DNA of 64,000 nt from Bifidobacterium crudilactis (GCF_000738005.1 NZ_JHAL01000001.1:183108-247107); one strand, 5' to 3'. Shown: positions 10,734 to 19,368, numbered from the stretch's first letter. Notes: generated by a model not told the origin, from the letters alone. A program made the numbers and translations.

Positions 10734-11687
10734 TCAGCGTCGTCTGCCGGGTCCGGATTGCGGGTGCCAGCGGGCGGCACTGATGTGGCCTTCATAGAGT
10801 GGTAGGAGGATGTCGTCGTCATCGGGTCTGAACTGCTCCCAAAGTCTGTTGCTCCCCGCCGTTCCGATGCGGCGGACATGGTCGACCATATCGAGGTCGA
10901 TGGTGCGGGTCAGCAAGGCTTCCTCGTCGCCTCGGCAGACATCAAGAAGCTCACCTTCGGCGTCGACCAGGACCGAATCGCCCACACCCTGAGGCGCGGC
11001 GGCGTTCACACTGGCGACGAAGACCTGGTTGGTGATTGCCGTGGCGCGTGCCAGTACGAGTTCCTGTCTGCGGTCCGGAGTCGTGGTGCGTACCAGATTG
11101 AGGATGAGGTCGGCGCCGAGCCACGCGACCTGGCGGGCGATTTCAGGGAACCATGCGTCATAGCAGATTGTCAGGCCGAGGCGTCCTTTGCCCGGCAGGT
11201 CAACGACGGTAAAGGAATTCCCTGGAATATACCGCTCATAAGGCCTCCAGGGGCAGATTTTGCGGTAGCTGCCGACGAGCAGGCCATCCGGAGAGAATAC
11301 GGCTGCGGTGTTGTATATTCCTCCAGACGGATTGCGTTCGCAGAAGGTACCTGGAACGAGCCAGATGCCATGCTTCTTGGCAAGATTCGCGCACTTGGAG
11401 AGCAGGGAATCGGACGCTTCGACCACGGAGACGGGTTGCGAGGAGGTGTCGGGAAATTCCACGGCGGCGGCCTCCTGTGCCCGATTCGCATCCTCCTCGT
11501 TGAGCGAGCCGGTGCCGAATAGGTGCATCTCGGGGAAAGCCACCAGTTCCGGACTGTTTCCTGCCGCATCGTGGCCGGCGCAGATTGCGGCGACTGTTTG
11601 TGCGAAGCGGTCGAAGGACTCATCGTCGGAGAGCGGAATCTGGGCGTATTGCGCCAACGCGATGGTGAAATTTCGTGTATCCGTCAT
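10734..11687 (-). CDS. Carbon-nitrogen hydrolase (nitrilase superfamily amidase)
   Basis: 317-residue cytoplasmic amidase with the complete nitrilase triad: Glu53 (FPEMHLFG), Lys143 (YRKICPW) and Cys175 (TICYDAWFPE). Branch features resemble aliphatic and omega-amidases such as 5-aminopentanamidase or N-carbamoylputrescine hydrolase; exact specificity cannot be fixed. It is the first gene of the operon and is transcribed away from a PucR regulator. The likely role is releasing an omega-amino acid and ammonia from an amide before transamination (inference from context). A GAAGGAA ribosome site precedes ATG 11687. Confidence 0.8.
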   Translation of the reverse strand: MTDTRNFTIALAQYAQIPLSDDESFDRFAQTVAAICAGHDAAGNSPELVAFPEMHLFGTGSLNEEDANRAQEAAAVEFPDTSSQPVSVVEASDSLLSKCANLAKKHGIWLVPGTFCERNPSGGIYNTAAVFSPDGLLVGSYRKICPWRPYERYIPGNSFTVVDLPGKGRLGLTICYDAWFPEIARQVAWLGADLILNLVRTTTPDRRQELVLARATAITNQVFVASVNAAAPQGVGDSVLVDAEGELLDVCRGDEEALLTRTIDLDMVDHVRRIGTAGSNRLWEQFRPDDDDILLPLYEGHISAARWHPQSGPGRRR

Positions 11688-11777
11688 ATCGATTCCTTCG
11701 ATGAGGCGATGCCAACTGGTCCCCTAAGCTTCGATGCGAAGCGTTGCTCTCAACCTAGAAGGAGGGAGGTGGAAGAT

Positions 11778-11831
11778 ATATGGCCAGAATGGATAAAATA
11801 TGCCTAAGATATGTCCATAATGGCACCATAT
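11778..11831. promoter_or_regulatory. Candidate PucR operator: spaced ATATG repeats
   Basis: In the 200-base divergent region, three direct repeats begin at 11778 (ATATGGCCA), 11798 (ATATGCCT) and 11809 (ATATGTCC), spaced 20 and 11 bases, about two and one helical turns. An inverted partner (TGGCACCATAT) ends at 11831. The arrangement between the amidase operon and pucR suggests an activator site. Confidence 0.45.
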
Positions 11832-11895
11832 TGCATGGCCTGTCCTACTCGGAGGAGCGTCGGTCACGCGGACCGCATGCAGAATGAAGGGGATA

Positions 11896-13482
11896 ATGAC
11901 GATTTCATTGCGTAGTCTGCTGGCCCGCTCCGACCTGCATCTGCAAGTGGTGGTCCCAGGCCATCCGGAATCGGTGGATGCGCCGATTTCATGGGTTCAT
12001 TCCACCGAGCTCGCCGATCCGACACCCTATCTGGAAGGCGGTGAACTGATACTGCTGACCGGACTCGCAATGGCTGACGACGTCGCCAACGACGAGCAGC
12101 GGCAATACGCCAGAAGACTGGTCAAGGCGGGCATTCGGGGGATTGGCTTCGGCGTGGGTGTCAGACATCAGCGTATTCCGACATGGCTTGTGGAGCAATG
12201 CACGCAATATGGCTTGCCGTTGTTCAGCGTTCCCGCCCCGACGCCATTCATCGCGATCACCAAGGAGGTGTCGAGAAAGCTCACCGATGAGAGACAGCGG
12301 GGCTTCGCGCGCGCCTATAACGACCAGCGTCAGCTCATGCGATCCGTGCATACGCTGTATCCGGTGAGCTCAATCGTCTCCAAGCTTGCCGAGATTATCG
12401 GCGGATGGGCGGCATTGATCAATCCGGCGGGAACGGTTATCGAGTCTTCGCACCGTTTTCTGCCCGTGCACATCGATGCCTTGGGCGACGCCCTGACCTT
12501 CAGTGTTCTGGGAGAGGCGAAATTCATCAATGTCAAAGGCTATGACGTGGCGGTGTTCCATGTCGCCTCGCCGGCGGGAGACACCTTGGGGTATCTGGTG
12601 GCCGGCAGAAAAGGGGTCACGGGGTCGTTGGACCATACACCGGTTGTGGCCGCAGTCTCCTTGCTTTCTCTGGCCATAAGCCGCTCCACGGATGCCAACA
12701 GGGTGCTTTCGCGGCTGAGGGCCTCGATGGTGCGTCGATGTCTGGAAGGCCATGCCGCTTCGGTGCGCCCGTACGCCCATGACCTATGGGATGGCATGCC
12801 GGCTGAACCCTTGTGCGCCATGCGATTACTCGGCGATATGAGTGCCCTGGAGGCAGCGCAGCGTCTGGTCGAGCCCTTCCGCAAATCCCTGGTCAAGAAC
12901 CTCAATCCTGTGGTGTTCGGCATGGTTGAGGATGATCTGTGGATCATCGTTTCCCAGTCCAACGTCTCGGAATGGGTCAGTCAGCTCGGCAGGGACGGCA
13001 GCGTGGTGTTGGGTGTCTCATCGGCGTCGACCTGGCTGGACATGGCTCGGGCCAGACACGAGGCGTATCAGGCCGCGGCTGAGGCGAAAACCACCGGTGC
13101 CGCTTCGGTGCAATACGGACAAGGCAGTGCCGCGGGGACCTTGGAGAATCTGTTGGAACCTTCTTTGCTACGGGCATTCGCAGATCTTAAACTCGCGCCT
13201 TTGCGGAATGTGACCTTCAATCTTTCCACAGGTCCGCATACCGACCGTGATGCCGCCACGGATGGCGACTCCTTGAGTGTGGGGGCGATCGAGGTGCTGC
13301 ACGCGTGGATCGAAGCGCAGGGGAAGATGGAAGAGGCCGCCAGAACGCTGGAGATTCACAGACATACGATGAGCAAATACATGGCCCGTATCGCCAGATT
13401 GCTGTCCGTCGATCTGAAGGATCCCGGTGCGGTGGCCGAACTCTGGTTCGCCTGCCGATACGCTCGGCCGGTACGTCGGTAG
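11896..13482 (+). CDS. PucR-family transcriptional regulator
   Basis: About 528 residues. The N-terminal PucR domain (roughly 1-125; SLRSLLARSDLHLQVVVPG onward) is a small-molecule sensing domain. The middle resembles the GGDEF-like CdaR region, and the C-terminal 60 residues are the PucR-type helix-turn-helix (AARTLEIHRHTMSKYMARI). ATG 11884 is in frame but has no ribosome site; ATG 11896 follows AAGGGG at rather short spacing. PucR regulators activate purine, proline or GABA operons; the Corynebacterium glutamicum gab operon activator GabR is of this type. Divergent placement indicates control of the amidase-permease-dehydrogenase-gabT operon, probably as an activator responding to the amino acid or its semialdehyde. 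Confidence 0.85.
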   Translation: MTISLRSLLARSDLHLQVVVPGHPESVDAPISWVHSTELADPTPYLEGGELILLTGLAMADDVANDEQRQYARRLVKAGIRGIGFGVGVRHQRIPTWLVEQCTQYGLPLFSVPAPTPFIAITKEVSRKLTDERQRGFARAYNDQRQLMRSVHTLYPVSSIVSKLAEIIGGWAALINPAGTVIESSHRFLPVHIDALGDALTFSVLGEAKFINVKGYDVAVFHVASPAGDTLGYLVAGRKGVTGSLDHTPVVAAVSLLSLAISRSTDANRVLSRLRASMVRRCLEGHAASVRPYAHDLWDGMPAEPLCAMRLLGDMSALEAAQRLVEPFRKSLVKNLNPVVFGMVEDDLWIIVSQSNVSEWVSQLGRDGSVVLGVSSASTWLDMARARHEAYQAAAEAKTTGAASVQYGQGSAAGTLENLLEPSLLRAFADLKLAPLRNVTFNLSTGPHTDRDAATDGDSLSVGAIEVLHAWIEAQGKMEEAARTLEIHRHTMSKYMARIARLLSVDLKDPGAVAELWFACRYARPVRR

Positions 13483-13559
13483 CTTCACCCCGCGTAAAAG
13501 GTGTAATACGATGGGGAAGGTTGGGCTATTCCAGCTTGGAAAGAAACGGGAGAAGAACG

Positions 13560-14873
13560 ATGCAGGCCGTCAGTCTGTATGCCAGAATCTTTGAGATTCC
13601 GGGGACGAAATCATTTTCCGCTGCGGCGGCGCTGGCGCGCTTGCCGATTTCGATGATTCCCCTCGGCACGGTGCTGGCCATCAACAGCATCTACGGTGAC
13701 TGGACGAGTTCCGGCATCGTGAGCGCACTGAACGTGATCGGCATAGCATCCGGAACGCCGCTCTTCGCAAGACTATTCGACCGCTATGGGCAGCATGCGG
13801 TGGGAAGAGTCGCCGTGGTGCTGTCCATCGGCAGCATGCTCGTATTCGCTGTTGCCGTGCTGCTGAGAGCTCCGTTGTGGTTGCTCGTCATCCTGGCCTT
13901 CGTGATGGGCGCGACGCAGTTCTCCTTCGGGGCGCTGGTGAGAACGCGCTGGTCATGGGTGCTTGGGCGTTCAGGACATAGTGAACTGCTGACCACGGCC
14001 TATGCCTTCGAATCCGCAGTCGACGAGCTGATTTTCATCGTCGGGCCCATTTTCGCCACGGTTCTGGCCACTTCGGTGCACCCGGTCTCACAGCTGTTCG
14101 TACCTGCCTTGGCGCTCTGCGTCGGAGGTTTCGCCTTCTTCTCCCTGGTGGACACACAGCCATCCTTCGTGCGGAAAGCATCTGCCGCCGAAGCCGAGAC
14201 GGTAAGGGAAGCGCGGCATTCAGGAACCAGCGGCCAGAGCCGAGCTGAGGGCCTCGGCAGCGGTGACAAGTCGTTCGGGGCAATCGCCCGTCGACTGCTG
14301 CCCTTGTTTCCCGGAGTGCTGTCGGTGATGCTGAGTTACATGCTGCTGAACCTGGCGTTCAATGGCTACGATGTGAGCATTGTGGCCCTCACCAAAGCTC
14401 AGGGCAAGGCCGGCCTGGTCGGGGTCATGGTCGCTGTTTTCGCCTCGGGCTCCTTGGTGGGAGGGCTCGTATACGGTTCTCGAAGCTGGAGACGATCACT
14501 CTGGACACGCTATTGCGTGCTGCTGTTCCTGTTGGGATTGGGATATCTGTCGTTCCGTCTGGCATTGAGCAATCTGCTGGTGCTCGGATTGCTGCAATTC
14601 GTAGCGGGGCTGTTCATCGCACCCACCATCGCCACCTGCAATATGATCGTTCAGCATGCAGTGGCCTCGGAACACCTGACCGAAGGGCTTTCGTGGCTAG
14701 GTGCCCTCGGAGCTCTGGGTGCCTCGGCGGGGTCGGCCATCACCGGCGTGGTGCTTGATGCGCACGGGCCCGAACAGGGCTTTGCCATTCCTTGGATTGC
14801 TACCCTGATTGCCAGTGCAATAGTCGCTCTGCACATCGTCGTCGGCAGGCACCGGAGGCTGCCGGTGAGGTAA
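13560..14873 (+). CDS. MFS transporter, putative efflux protein
   Basis: Twelve-helix major facilitator of 437 residues. The frame is open from 13305, but that part overlaps pucR in another frame; ATG 13560 follows GGGAGAAG and is the real start. Motif A is degenerate (ARLFDRYGQHAVGR after helix 2), which still marks an MFS N-domain. A charged, Ser/Glu-rich central loop at residues 205-240 separates the two halves. The substrate is unknown; the family includes drug and sugar exporters. A small hairpin follows the stop. Confidence 0.8.
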   Translation: MQAVSLYARIFEIPGTKSFSAAAALARLPISMIPLGTVLAINSIYGDWTSSGIVSALNVIGIASGTPLFARLFDRYGQHAVGRVAVVLSIGSMLVFAVAVLLRAPLWLLVILAFVMGATQFSFGALVRTRWSWVLGRSGHSELLTTAYAFESAVDELIFIVGPIFATVLATSVHPVSQLFVPALALCVGGFAFFSLVDTQPSFVRKASAAEAETVREARHSGTSGQSRAEGLGSGDKSFGAIARRLLPLFPGVLSVMLSYMLLNLAFNGYDVSIVALTKAQGKAGLVGVMVAVFASGSLVGGLVYGSRSWRRSLWTRYCVLLFLLGLGYLSFRLALSNLLVLGLLQFVAGLFIAPTIATCNMIVQHAVASEHLTEGLSWLGALGALGASAGSAITGVVLDAHGPEQGFAIPWIATLIASAIVALHIVVGRHRRLPVR

Positions 14874-14892
14874 GTCGCTGTAAATATCTTGG

Positions 14893-14911
14893 CCCGCCTG
14901 ATATGGGCGGG
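14893..14911 (+). terminator. Short GC hairpin after the MFS gene
   Basis: CCCGCC (14893-14898) pairs with GGCGGG (14906-14911) across a seven-base loop and is followed by a T/G-rich stretch. It lies between converging genes (the MFS gene and the toxin gene). Confidence 0.5.
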
Positions 14912-14951
14912 TTGTTGGCGGACTTGCGTGCTAATTTGTGCGGGTATTCGC

Positions 14952-15218
14952 TTAGCGGTAGACGGTACTTCGATGTTCGATGCTGAACACATGCACAATG
15001 AGTTCGTTGTCCTGGATTATGCACAGGACCCGGTACTTGCCAATACGGTAGCGCCATTCTCCTGCCCTGTTCGCGCTCAGAGGTTTGCCGAAGGCGCGGG
15101 GGTTGTCGCAGCCTTCGAGCCGGTCGGTGATCCAGTCGGTGATGATTCTCGCGTCGAAGCGGTCCATCTTCCTGAGTTGTTTGAGCGCGGCCGGGGTCAG
15201 ACGAACGTGGTAGCTCAC
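14952..15218 (-). CDS. RelE/YafQ-type toxin of a toxin-antitoxin pair
   Basis: Basic 88-residue protein with the compact RelE/ParE fold pattern: an N-terminal strand (YHVRLTPAALKQLRKMD), a central GEWRYRIGKYRVLCII strand pair and a C-terminal HVFSIEHRSTVY. RelE toxins cut mRNA in the ribosome; the conserved C-terminal Arg and Tyr are present. It starts with GTG at 15218, four bases inside the antitoxin gene (GTGA overlap), so translation is coupled to the antitoxin, the usual order. ParE-like gyrase poisoning is less likely given the sequence pattern. Confidence 0.85.
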   Translation of the reverse strand: MSYHVRLTPAALKQLRKMDRFDARIITDWITDRLEGCDNPRAFGKPLSANRAGEWRYRIGKYRVLCIIQDNELIVHVFSIEHRSTVYR

Positions 15219-15430
15219 AGATCGAGTTCCTTCTTCACCTGGTCGAGGGTGTACCTGGTGCCGTCGTCGGCTTCGATAGCGTCTCGTAGGGCTGCGAGGT
15301 CGTGCGCGTCCTCAATCTTCTCGAGCATGGCCGTGCGGGCGAAATCGCTGACACTCATGCCGTGGAACCCGGCATACTCCTTGATGAGTTTTGCATCCGT
15401 GTCATCGACTCTCATGGTCATCGTGGTCAT
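15215..15430 (-). CDS. RelB/DinJ-type antitoxin
   Basis: 71-residue acidic protein. The N-terminal MTMRVDDTDAKLIKEYAGF is a ribbon-helix-helix DNA-binding region and the C-terminal acidic segment (EADDGTRYTLDQVKKELDL) would wrap the toxin. ATG 15430 has a perfect AGGAGG site eight bases upstream; an upstream GTG at 15439 is in frame but lies on top of that site. Antitoxins of this type repress their own operon, and a palindrome is present just upstream. Confidence 0.85.
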   Translation of the reverse strand: MTTMTMRVDDTDAKLIKEYAGFHGMSVSDFARTAMLEKIEDAHDLAALRDAIEADDGTRYTLDQVKKELDL

Positions 15431-15445
15431 CGCCACCACCTCCTG

Positions 15446-15458
15446 AATACATTGTATT
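15446..15458. promoter_or_regulatory. Palindromic operator of the toxin-antitoxin operon
   Basis: AATACATTGTATT is a perfect 6-1-6 palindrome 16 bases upstream of the antitoxin start, next to its ribosome site. It is a fitting target for the ribbon-helix-helix antitoxin (inference). Confidence 0.55.
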
Positions 15459-15552
15459 ACCGTTCGCGCAACATCCGTGTTTACAGTGAGCTTGAAGAAC
15501 AGCTAAACCACCAAGTATGTGTTGCACGGTTCCTAGGAATCCTGCGGTATGT

Positions 15553-16320
15553 TCACACGACCGCTGCCGAGGTGATGGCCAGAAAGGCCGCTACGGCATG
15601 GCAGACGTATCCGACGATGGTTCCCGCGTGAAAGACCTCATGATATTCGAACCAGCCGGGGAAAGGATTCGGGCGGCGCATCGCAAAGCAGCATGCCCCG
15701 GCGATGTAGGCTGCCCCGCCGACGGCCAGGAGGATAGTGACCGCGTGGCCATGGTTCGGCGCATTCCACAGCAAGGGCAGGAGCAGTACGGCCGTGAGTC
15801 CCAGAACCACATAGATGGTGGTGAAGAGCCAATCGTGATTTTCGTGCCATATGGCGTGACACACGGATCCGAGGAACGCCACGGTCCAGATGATGGCAAG
15901 GTACGTCCAACGAAGCGGGGTATGAAGCGTGAGCAGGAACACGGTGTTCGTGCCCGCGATGATGATGAAGATATTGGCGTAATCGATCTGACACAGGATG
16001 GTATTCATCCGTCGGCCCCAACGGCCTACATGAAGCATGGCGCTGTTGCCGAACAGGAGCATGGTGCTCAGCGCATAAATGGAGGCGCCGATCTTCAGCT
16101 CTCCTGAGGGGGCCAGCGCGATCAGGACCATCGAGGCGATGACGCTGACCGGGAACGCCATCAGATGGAGAATTCCCCGCAATCGTGGTTTTTGAATACG
16201 ATCGGAAATCTGTGTCGTCACCGGAACTTCGCCGGAGGAGCGAATTTGACCGAGTCTGTCCGATGCAGTCACTTTGGCTGCTGGCATTTGGCTGTTGACA
16301 GGCCTCGATGCAGTACTCAT
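15553..16320 (-). CDS. TrhA / hemolysin III (PAQR) family membrane protein
   Basis: About 255 residues: a hydrophilic N-terminus of 50, then seven hydrophobic helices. Conserved family residues are seen in order: RGILH before helix 1, SAMLH near helix 2, CQIDYANI in helix 3 and the C-terminal HEVFHAGTIVGYVCH metal-site motif. PAQR proteins are membrane-fluidity sensors or hydrolase-like proteins; the name hemolysin is historical. ATG 16320 is chosen over an in-frame GTG at 16329 because of the upstream GGGTGG, but this is not certain. Confidence 0.85.
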   Translation of the reverse strand: MSTASRPVNSQMPAAKVTASDRLGQIRSSGEVPVTTQISDRIQKPRLRGILHLMAFPVSVIASMVLIALAPSGELKIGASIYALSTMLLFGNSAMLHVGRWGRRMNTILCQIDYANIFIIIAGTNTVFLLTLHTPLRWTYLAIIWTVAFLGSVCHAIWHENHDWLFTTIYVVLGLTAVLLLPLLWNAPNHGHAVTILLAVGGAAYIAGACCFAMRRPNPFPGWFEYHEVFHAGTIVGYVCHAVAAFLAITSAAVV

Positions 16321-16430
16321 ATTCGCCACCCTACGCTTTGTTCATGTAACGATATGGTGACTTGCTGGCAGTGAAATCAGAGAATCCTGAACGAGCGGTG
16401 GGCATAGGTCGTCGACGTTTCCCCAAGGGC

Positions 16431-17468
16431 TCAGAGGACGTTCGCTCTGGGGCCCGATATGTCCTTGCGGCGCCGGTGCATATGGGGCCGATGCAGCTCC
16501 GAAAGTACTATGGCGAAGAAAATGAGCGCGAAGCCGACCAGATTCGTGGGACTGATGTGCTCATGTACCAGCACCACGGAAAACAGCAGGCCGAACAGGC
16601 TTTCGGTGCAGAGAATCAGAGAGCCTTGGGCCGCGGGCACCTTGGAGAAAGCAAGATTCTGGAAGTTCTGGGCGACCAGAGTAGATCCGATGATGAGGTA
16701 TGCCAGAGAGGCGAGCGTGGTCCAACTGAAAGCCGCCGCCTGCGGAATCGGATCGGTGATGAGCGCGCCACCGGTGAAGAGCGTCGCGGCAGTGGCGAAT
16801 TCGATGAGTGTCAGCATGAGCATGTCGAACTTCTTGGCGAACATTCCCGACAGGACCAGATTGATGGCGAACAGTACCGCGCCGATCAAGGTGAGCGTAT
16901 CTCCCTGGCCGAGACTGAGACTGGCCCCGACTTTCGGGATGGCGATGAAGCCTACGCCGAACAGGCAGATCATGGCTGCAAGAATATGACGGGCCGCGGG
17001 ACGTTGCTTGGCGATTATCCACACCAGAAAGGGGACGAACACGCAATACGTTGCGGTCAGAAAGGCGTTGCGGCCGGGTTCGGTCAGCGCAAGGCCGCGC
17101 ATCTGGAACATGAAGGCTATCCAGTAGGTGAACCCGAGCAGTATTCCCGGTACCAACAGATGCGTCAGGTGCGTTCTGCGAATTCTGCGCCAAAGCAATA
17201 CCACCATAATGGCCACGCTCAGGCACAGTCGTATCGCCATCATCCATTGCACGGAGAGGGTTTCAAGGGCGATTTTGGAAAAGGTATAGCCGCCTCCCCA
17301 TGTGGCCGCGGCGATGATGAGCATTCCTCGCGCGGTCCATGGTGAAAGACGCAGTAATTCAGGTTCAGCGGTCCCCACGGTTACGAGTGTAAACGGACGG
17401 GTATCGTGACCACGCCGAGATGTCTGGGTTGTTTTCCGCGGTCCGTGAGTTTTCTGTGTCGATGGCAT
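16431..17468 (-). CDS. EamA-family (DMT) transporter
   Basis: 345-residue membrane protein with ten predicted helices in two EamA repeats (WGGGYTFSKIAL at the start of the first; QGDTLTLIGAVLFAINLVLSG opening the second). A hydrophilic stretch of about 45 residues precedes helix 1; the true start may be internal because ATG 17468 lacks a clear ribosome site. The family exports amino acids, nucleotides or drugs, with substrate not predictable here. It is divergent from the next gene, with an 85 to 120-base shared promoter region. Confidence 0.8.
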   Translation of the reverse strand: MPSTQKTHGPRKTTQTSRRGHDTRPFTLVTVGTAEPELLRLSPWTARGMLIIAAATWGGGYTFSKIALETLSVQWMMAIRLCLSVAIMVVLLWRRIRRTHLTHLLVPGILLGFTYWIAFMFQMRGLALTEPGRNAFLTATYCVFVPFLVWIIAKQRPAARHILAAMICLFGVGFIAIPKVGASLSLGQGDTLTLIGAVLFAINLVLSGMFAKKFDMLMLTLIEFATAATLFTGGALITDPIPQAAAFSWTTLASLAYLIIGSTLVAQNFQNLAFSKVPAAQGSLILCTESLFGLLFSVVLVHEHISPTNLVGFALIFFAIVLSELHRPHMHRRRKDISGPRANVL

Positions 17469-17586
17469 GAAGACCGGTCGCTGCAGCGTGCTCGCGATTC
17501 GCTGAATCGGGGACAGGGAAGTACGCTTACGGGCAAATCAGACGATACGCATATCGGTGTGTGACGATTGGAACATGGGATCAGCA

Positions 17587-18657
17587 ATGATGGATATGTC
17601 CGTAGATGTATCGGGACTGCCAATCGACACAACCGCACCGGTTCTGGTGACCGGTGCCAACGGCTATGTGGCGAGTTGGGTGGTCAAAGGCCTGTTGGAT
17701 GCCGGTGTAACCGTGCATGCGGCGGTCCGCAACCCGAAGGATGAGCATAAGGTCGGTCATCTGCTGAGGCTGGCTGAAGGTGCTCCGGGCGAGCTCAGGC
17801 TGTTCGCCGCGGATCTGCTCAAGCCCCGCTCCTATGTGAAGGCCATGCAGGGGTGTGCGGTGGTGTTCCATATGGCTTCGCCCTTTGTCCGCAAGGTCTC
17901 GGAACCGATGCGTGATTTGGTGAAACCGGCGTTGGAAGGCACCAGAAACGTGCTGAATAGCGCCAGCGAGACCTCCGAGGTCCGTCGTGTGGTGCTTACC
18001 AGCTCAGTGGCCGCCATCTATAGCGATGCGGTCGATGTGGAGCGTCGGCCCGGTGGCATCATCACCGAATCCCAGTGGAACGATACTTCCACGACCACGC
18101 GTGAGCCATATTCCTATTCCAAAACATTGGCGGAACGAGAGGCCTGGCATATCGCCCGGGCTCAGCATCAGTGGCGTCTGGTGGTGGTTAACCCCGCACT
18201 GGTTATCGGCCCGGCATTGAATCCCAGGCCGAGCAGTGACAGCTTTACCATCGTCGAGCAGATGATCGGCGGCACGGGAAGGTTCGGTCTACCCAGAATC
18301 GGGGTCAGCGTGGTGGATGTGCGTGATGTCGCCAGGGCGCATATCGCGGCGGCCTTCCTTCCTGATGCCCATGGTCGCCACATCCTTGCTTCCGAGGACA
18401 CGGACACCTTGGCGCTCGCGAAGAGCCTGAAGCCTCGATTCGGCAACAGCCTGCCCCTGCCTGACAGGGCGATACCCAAGGCGCTGGTATTTGCCGCAGC
18501 ACCGTTGATCGGCCTCGGTCGGGGATACGTGCGGCGGAATGTCGGGCATGTGCTGCGGGCGGATTCGAGAAAAAGTCGACAGGAGCTCGGTATGCGGTAT
18601 CGTCCGGCACAGGAATCCATGGAGGACATGGTCCAGAGCATGCTTGGCCGCGACTAA
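17587..18657 (+). CDS. NAD-dependent epimerase/dehydratase (dihydroflavonol-reductase-like)
   Basis: Extended short-chain dehydrogenase of about 356 residues. The Rossmann motif VTGANGYVASW is near the N-terminus; the catalytic Ser sits in VLTSSVAAIY and the YSYSKTLAE motif supplies Tyr and Lys. The pattern matches aldehyde / dihydroflavonol 4-reductase-like enzymes, which reduce a carbonyl with NADPH. Several in-frame starts exist from GTG 17557; ATG 17587 after GGGA is the best guess. It is a single gene followed by a long inverted repeat. Confidence 0.75.
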   Translation: MMDMSVDVSGLPIDTTAPVLVTGANGYVASWVVKGLLDAGVTVHAAVRNPKDEHKVGHLLRLAEGAPGELRLFAADLLKPRSYVKAMQGCAVVFHMASPFVRKVSEPMRDLVKPALEGTRNVLNSASETSEVRRVVLTSSVAAIYSDAVDVERRPGGIITESQWNDTSTTTREPYSYSKTLAEREAWHIARAQHQWRLVVVNPALVIGPALNPRPSSDSFTIVEQMIGGTGRFGLPRIGVSVVDVRDVARAHIAAAFLPDAHGRHILASEDTDTLALAKSLKPRFGNSLPLPDRAIPKALVFAAAPLIGLGRGYVRRNVGHVLRADSRKSRQELGMRYRPAQESMEDMVQSMLGRD

Positions 18658-18670
18658 AACAGCCGCAACG

Positions 18671-18743
18671 AGATAACTGCACTAAAAGTACAGCAATTCG
18701 GTCATCTATTGGTGAAAAAGCTGCACTTTTAGTGCAGTTATCT
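18671..18743. terminator. Long-armed inverted repeat between converging genes
   Basis: Arms of 23 bases (18671-18693 and 18721-18743) match with one mismatch across a 27-base loop. Each arm also contains its own small palindrome (CTGCACT with AGTGCAG). It lies between the epimerase end (18657) and the Rrf2 regulator end (18759), so it probably ends both transcripts. Confidence 0.6.
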
Positions 18744-18758
18744 TCGTAAAGAGCCCTG

Positions 18759-19226
18759 TTAGAGGAACGAAGCGACGATTTCGGCGTTTTTAGGGTCGGT
18801 GTTGACGGCTGAAGTGGATATGCTTCGCAGAATGTCCGCGAGTGTGACCTGTTTCATCTCGTTTTCCGCAGCCTGCTGCAGCCGGTCGTACTCCTTTTCG
18901 AGGGCCTGCTGGATATTCGCGCCGATGATGCACCGCGGATTGGTATGGTCATCGACCTCGATAAGCCGGGCATCCTCGTTGACGCTGATGAACACGTCGT
19001 ACAAGGTTATGTCTTCGACCGGTCGGCTCAATGTCGGCTTCGGACGTCCGTTCACCGTATGAATCAGGCCGTGTTGCCGCAACTTGCCCATGATTTTCCG
19101 GACGTTCGTCGGGTTCGTTTCTATGCTCGCCGCGAGAATGTCGCTGGTGACCGCATCACTTTCCGAGAACACGGCGATGTAGGCGAGAATGTGCACGGCA
19201 TCGCTGAGTTGCGTGGAATATCGCAT
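18759..19226 (-). CDS. Rrf2-family transcriptional regulator with a single cysteine
   Basis: 155-residue winged-helix regulator. The start at ATG 19226 follows AGGAGG; the frame is open six codons further. The helix-turn-helix covers about residues 20-50 (SDILAASIETNPTNVRKIMG). The sensor segment holds one Cys only (NPRCIIGANIQQAL), unlike the three-Cys iron-sulfur IscR/NsrR class. It therefore resembles YwnA/HypR-type redox or electrophile sensors. Divergent from the NmrA-like oxidoreductase, with a palindrome between them, it probably represses that gene. Confidence 0.8.
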   Translation of the reverse strand: MRYSTQLSDAVHILAYIAVFSESDAVTSDILAASIETNPTNVRKIMGKLRQHGLIHTVNGRPKPTLSRPVEDITLYDVFISVNEDARLIEVDDHTNPRCIIGANIQQALEKEYDRLQQAAENEMKQVTLADILRSISTSAVNTDPKNAEIVASFL

Positions 19227-19345
19227 TCCTGTGCCTCCTCTCATGTGCTCGTGTGAGTTCTCTCGAAGTTCGACTATAACCGCACCGCTTCACAGTGACT
19301 CGACTTGAGGCGACTTGACTTGACGGAGAGAACTCACTACTATCA

Positions 19346-19368
19346 GCTGTACATTATAAATATACAGC
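19346..19368. promoter_or_regulatory. Candidate Rrf2 operator
   Basis: GCTGTACAT and its near-complement ATATACAGC form a 23-base AT-rich dyad 63 bases before the oxidoreductase start, in the divergent region. Rrf2 proteins bind dyads of about this size. Confidence 0.5.

Noticed and set aside
16362..17345. 327-residue plus-strand frame over the EamA gene
   Set aside because: Product is a charged, Glu/Arg/Gln-rich mirror sequence; the minus strand encodes a clear ten-helix transporter.
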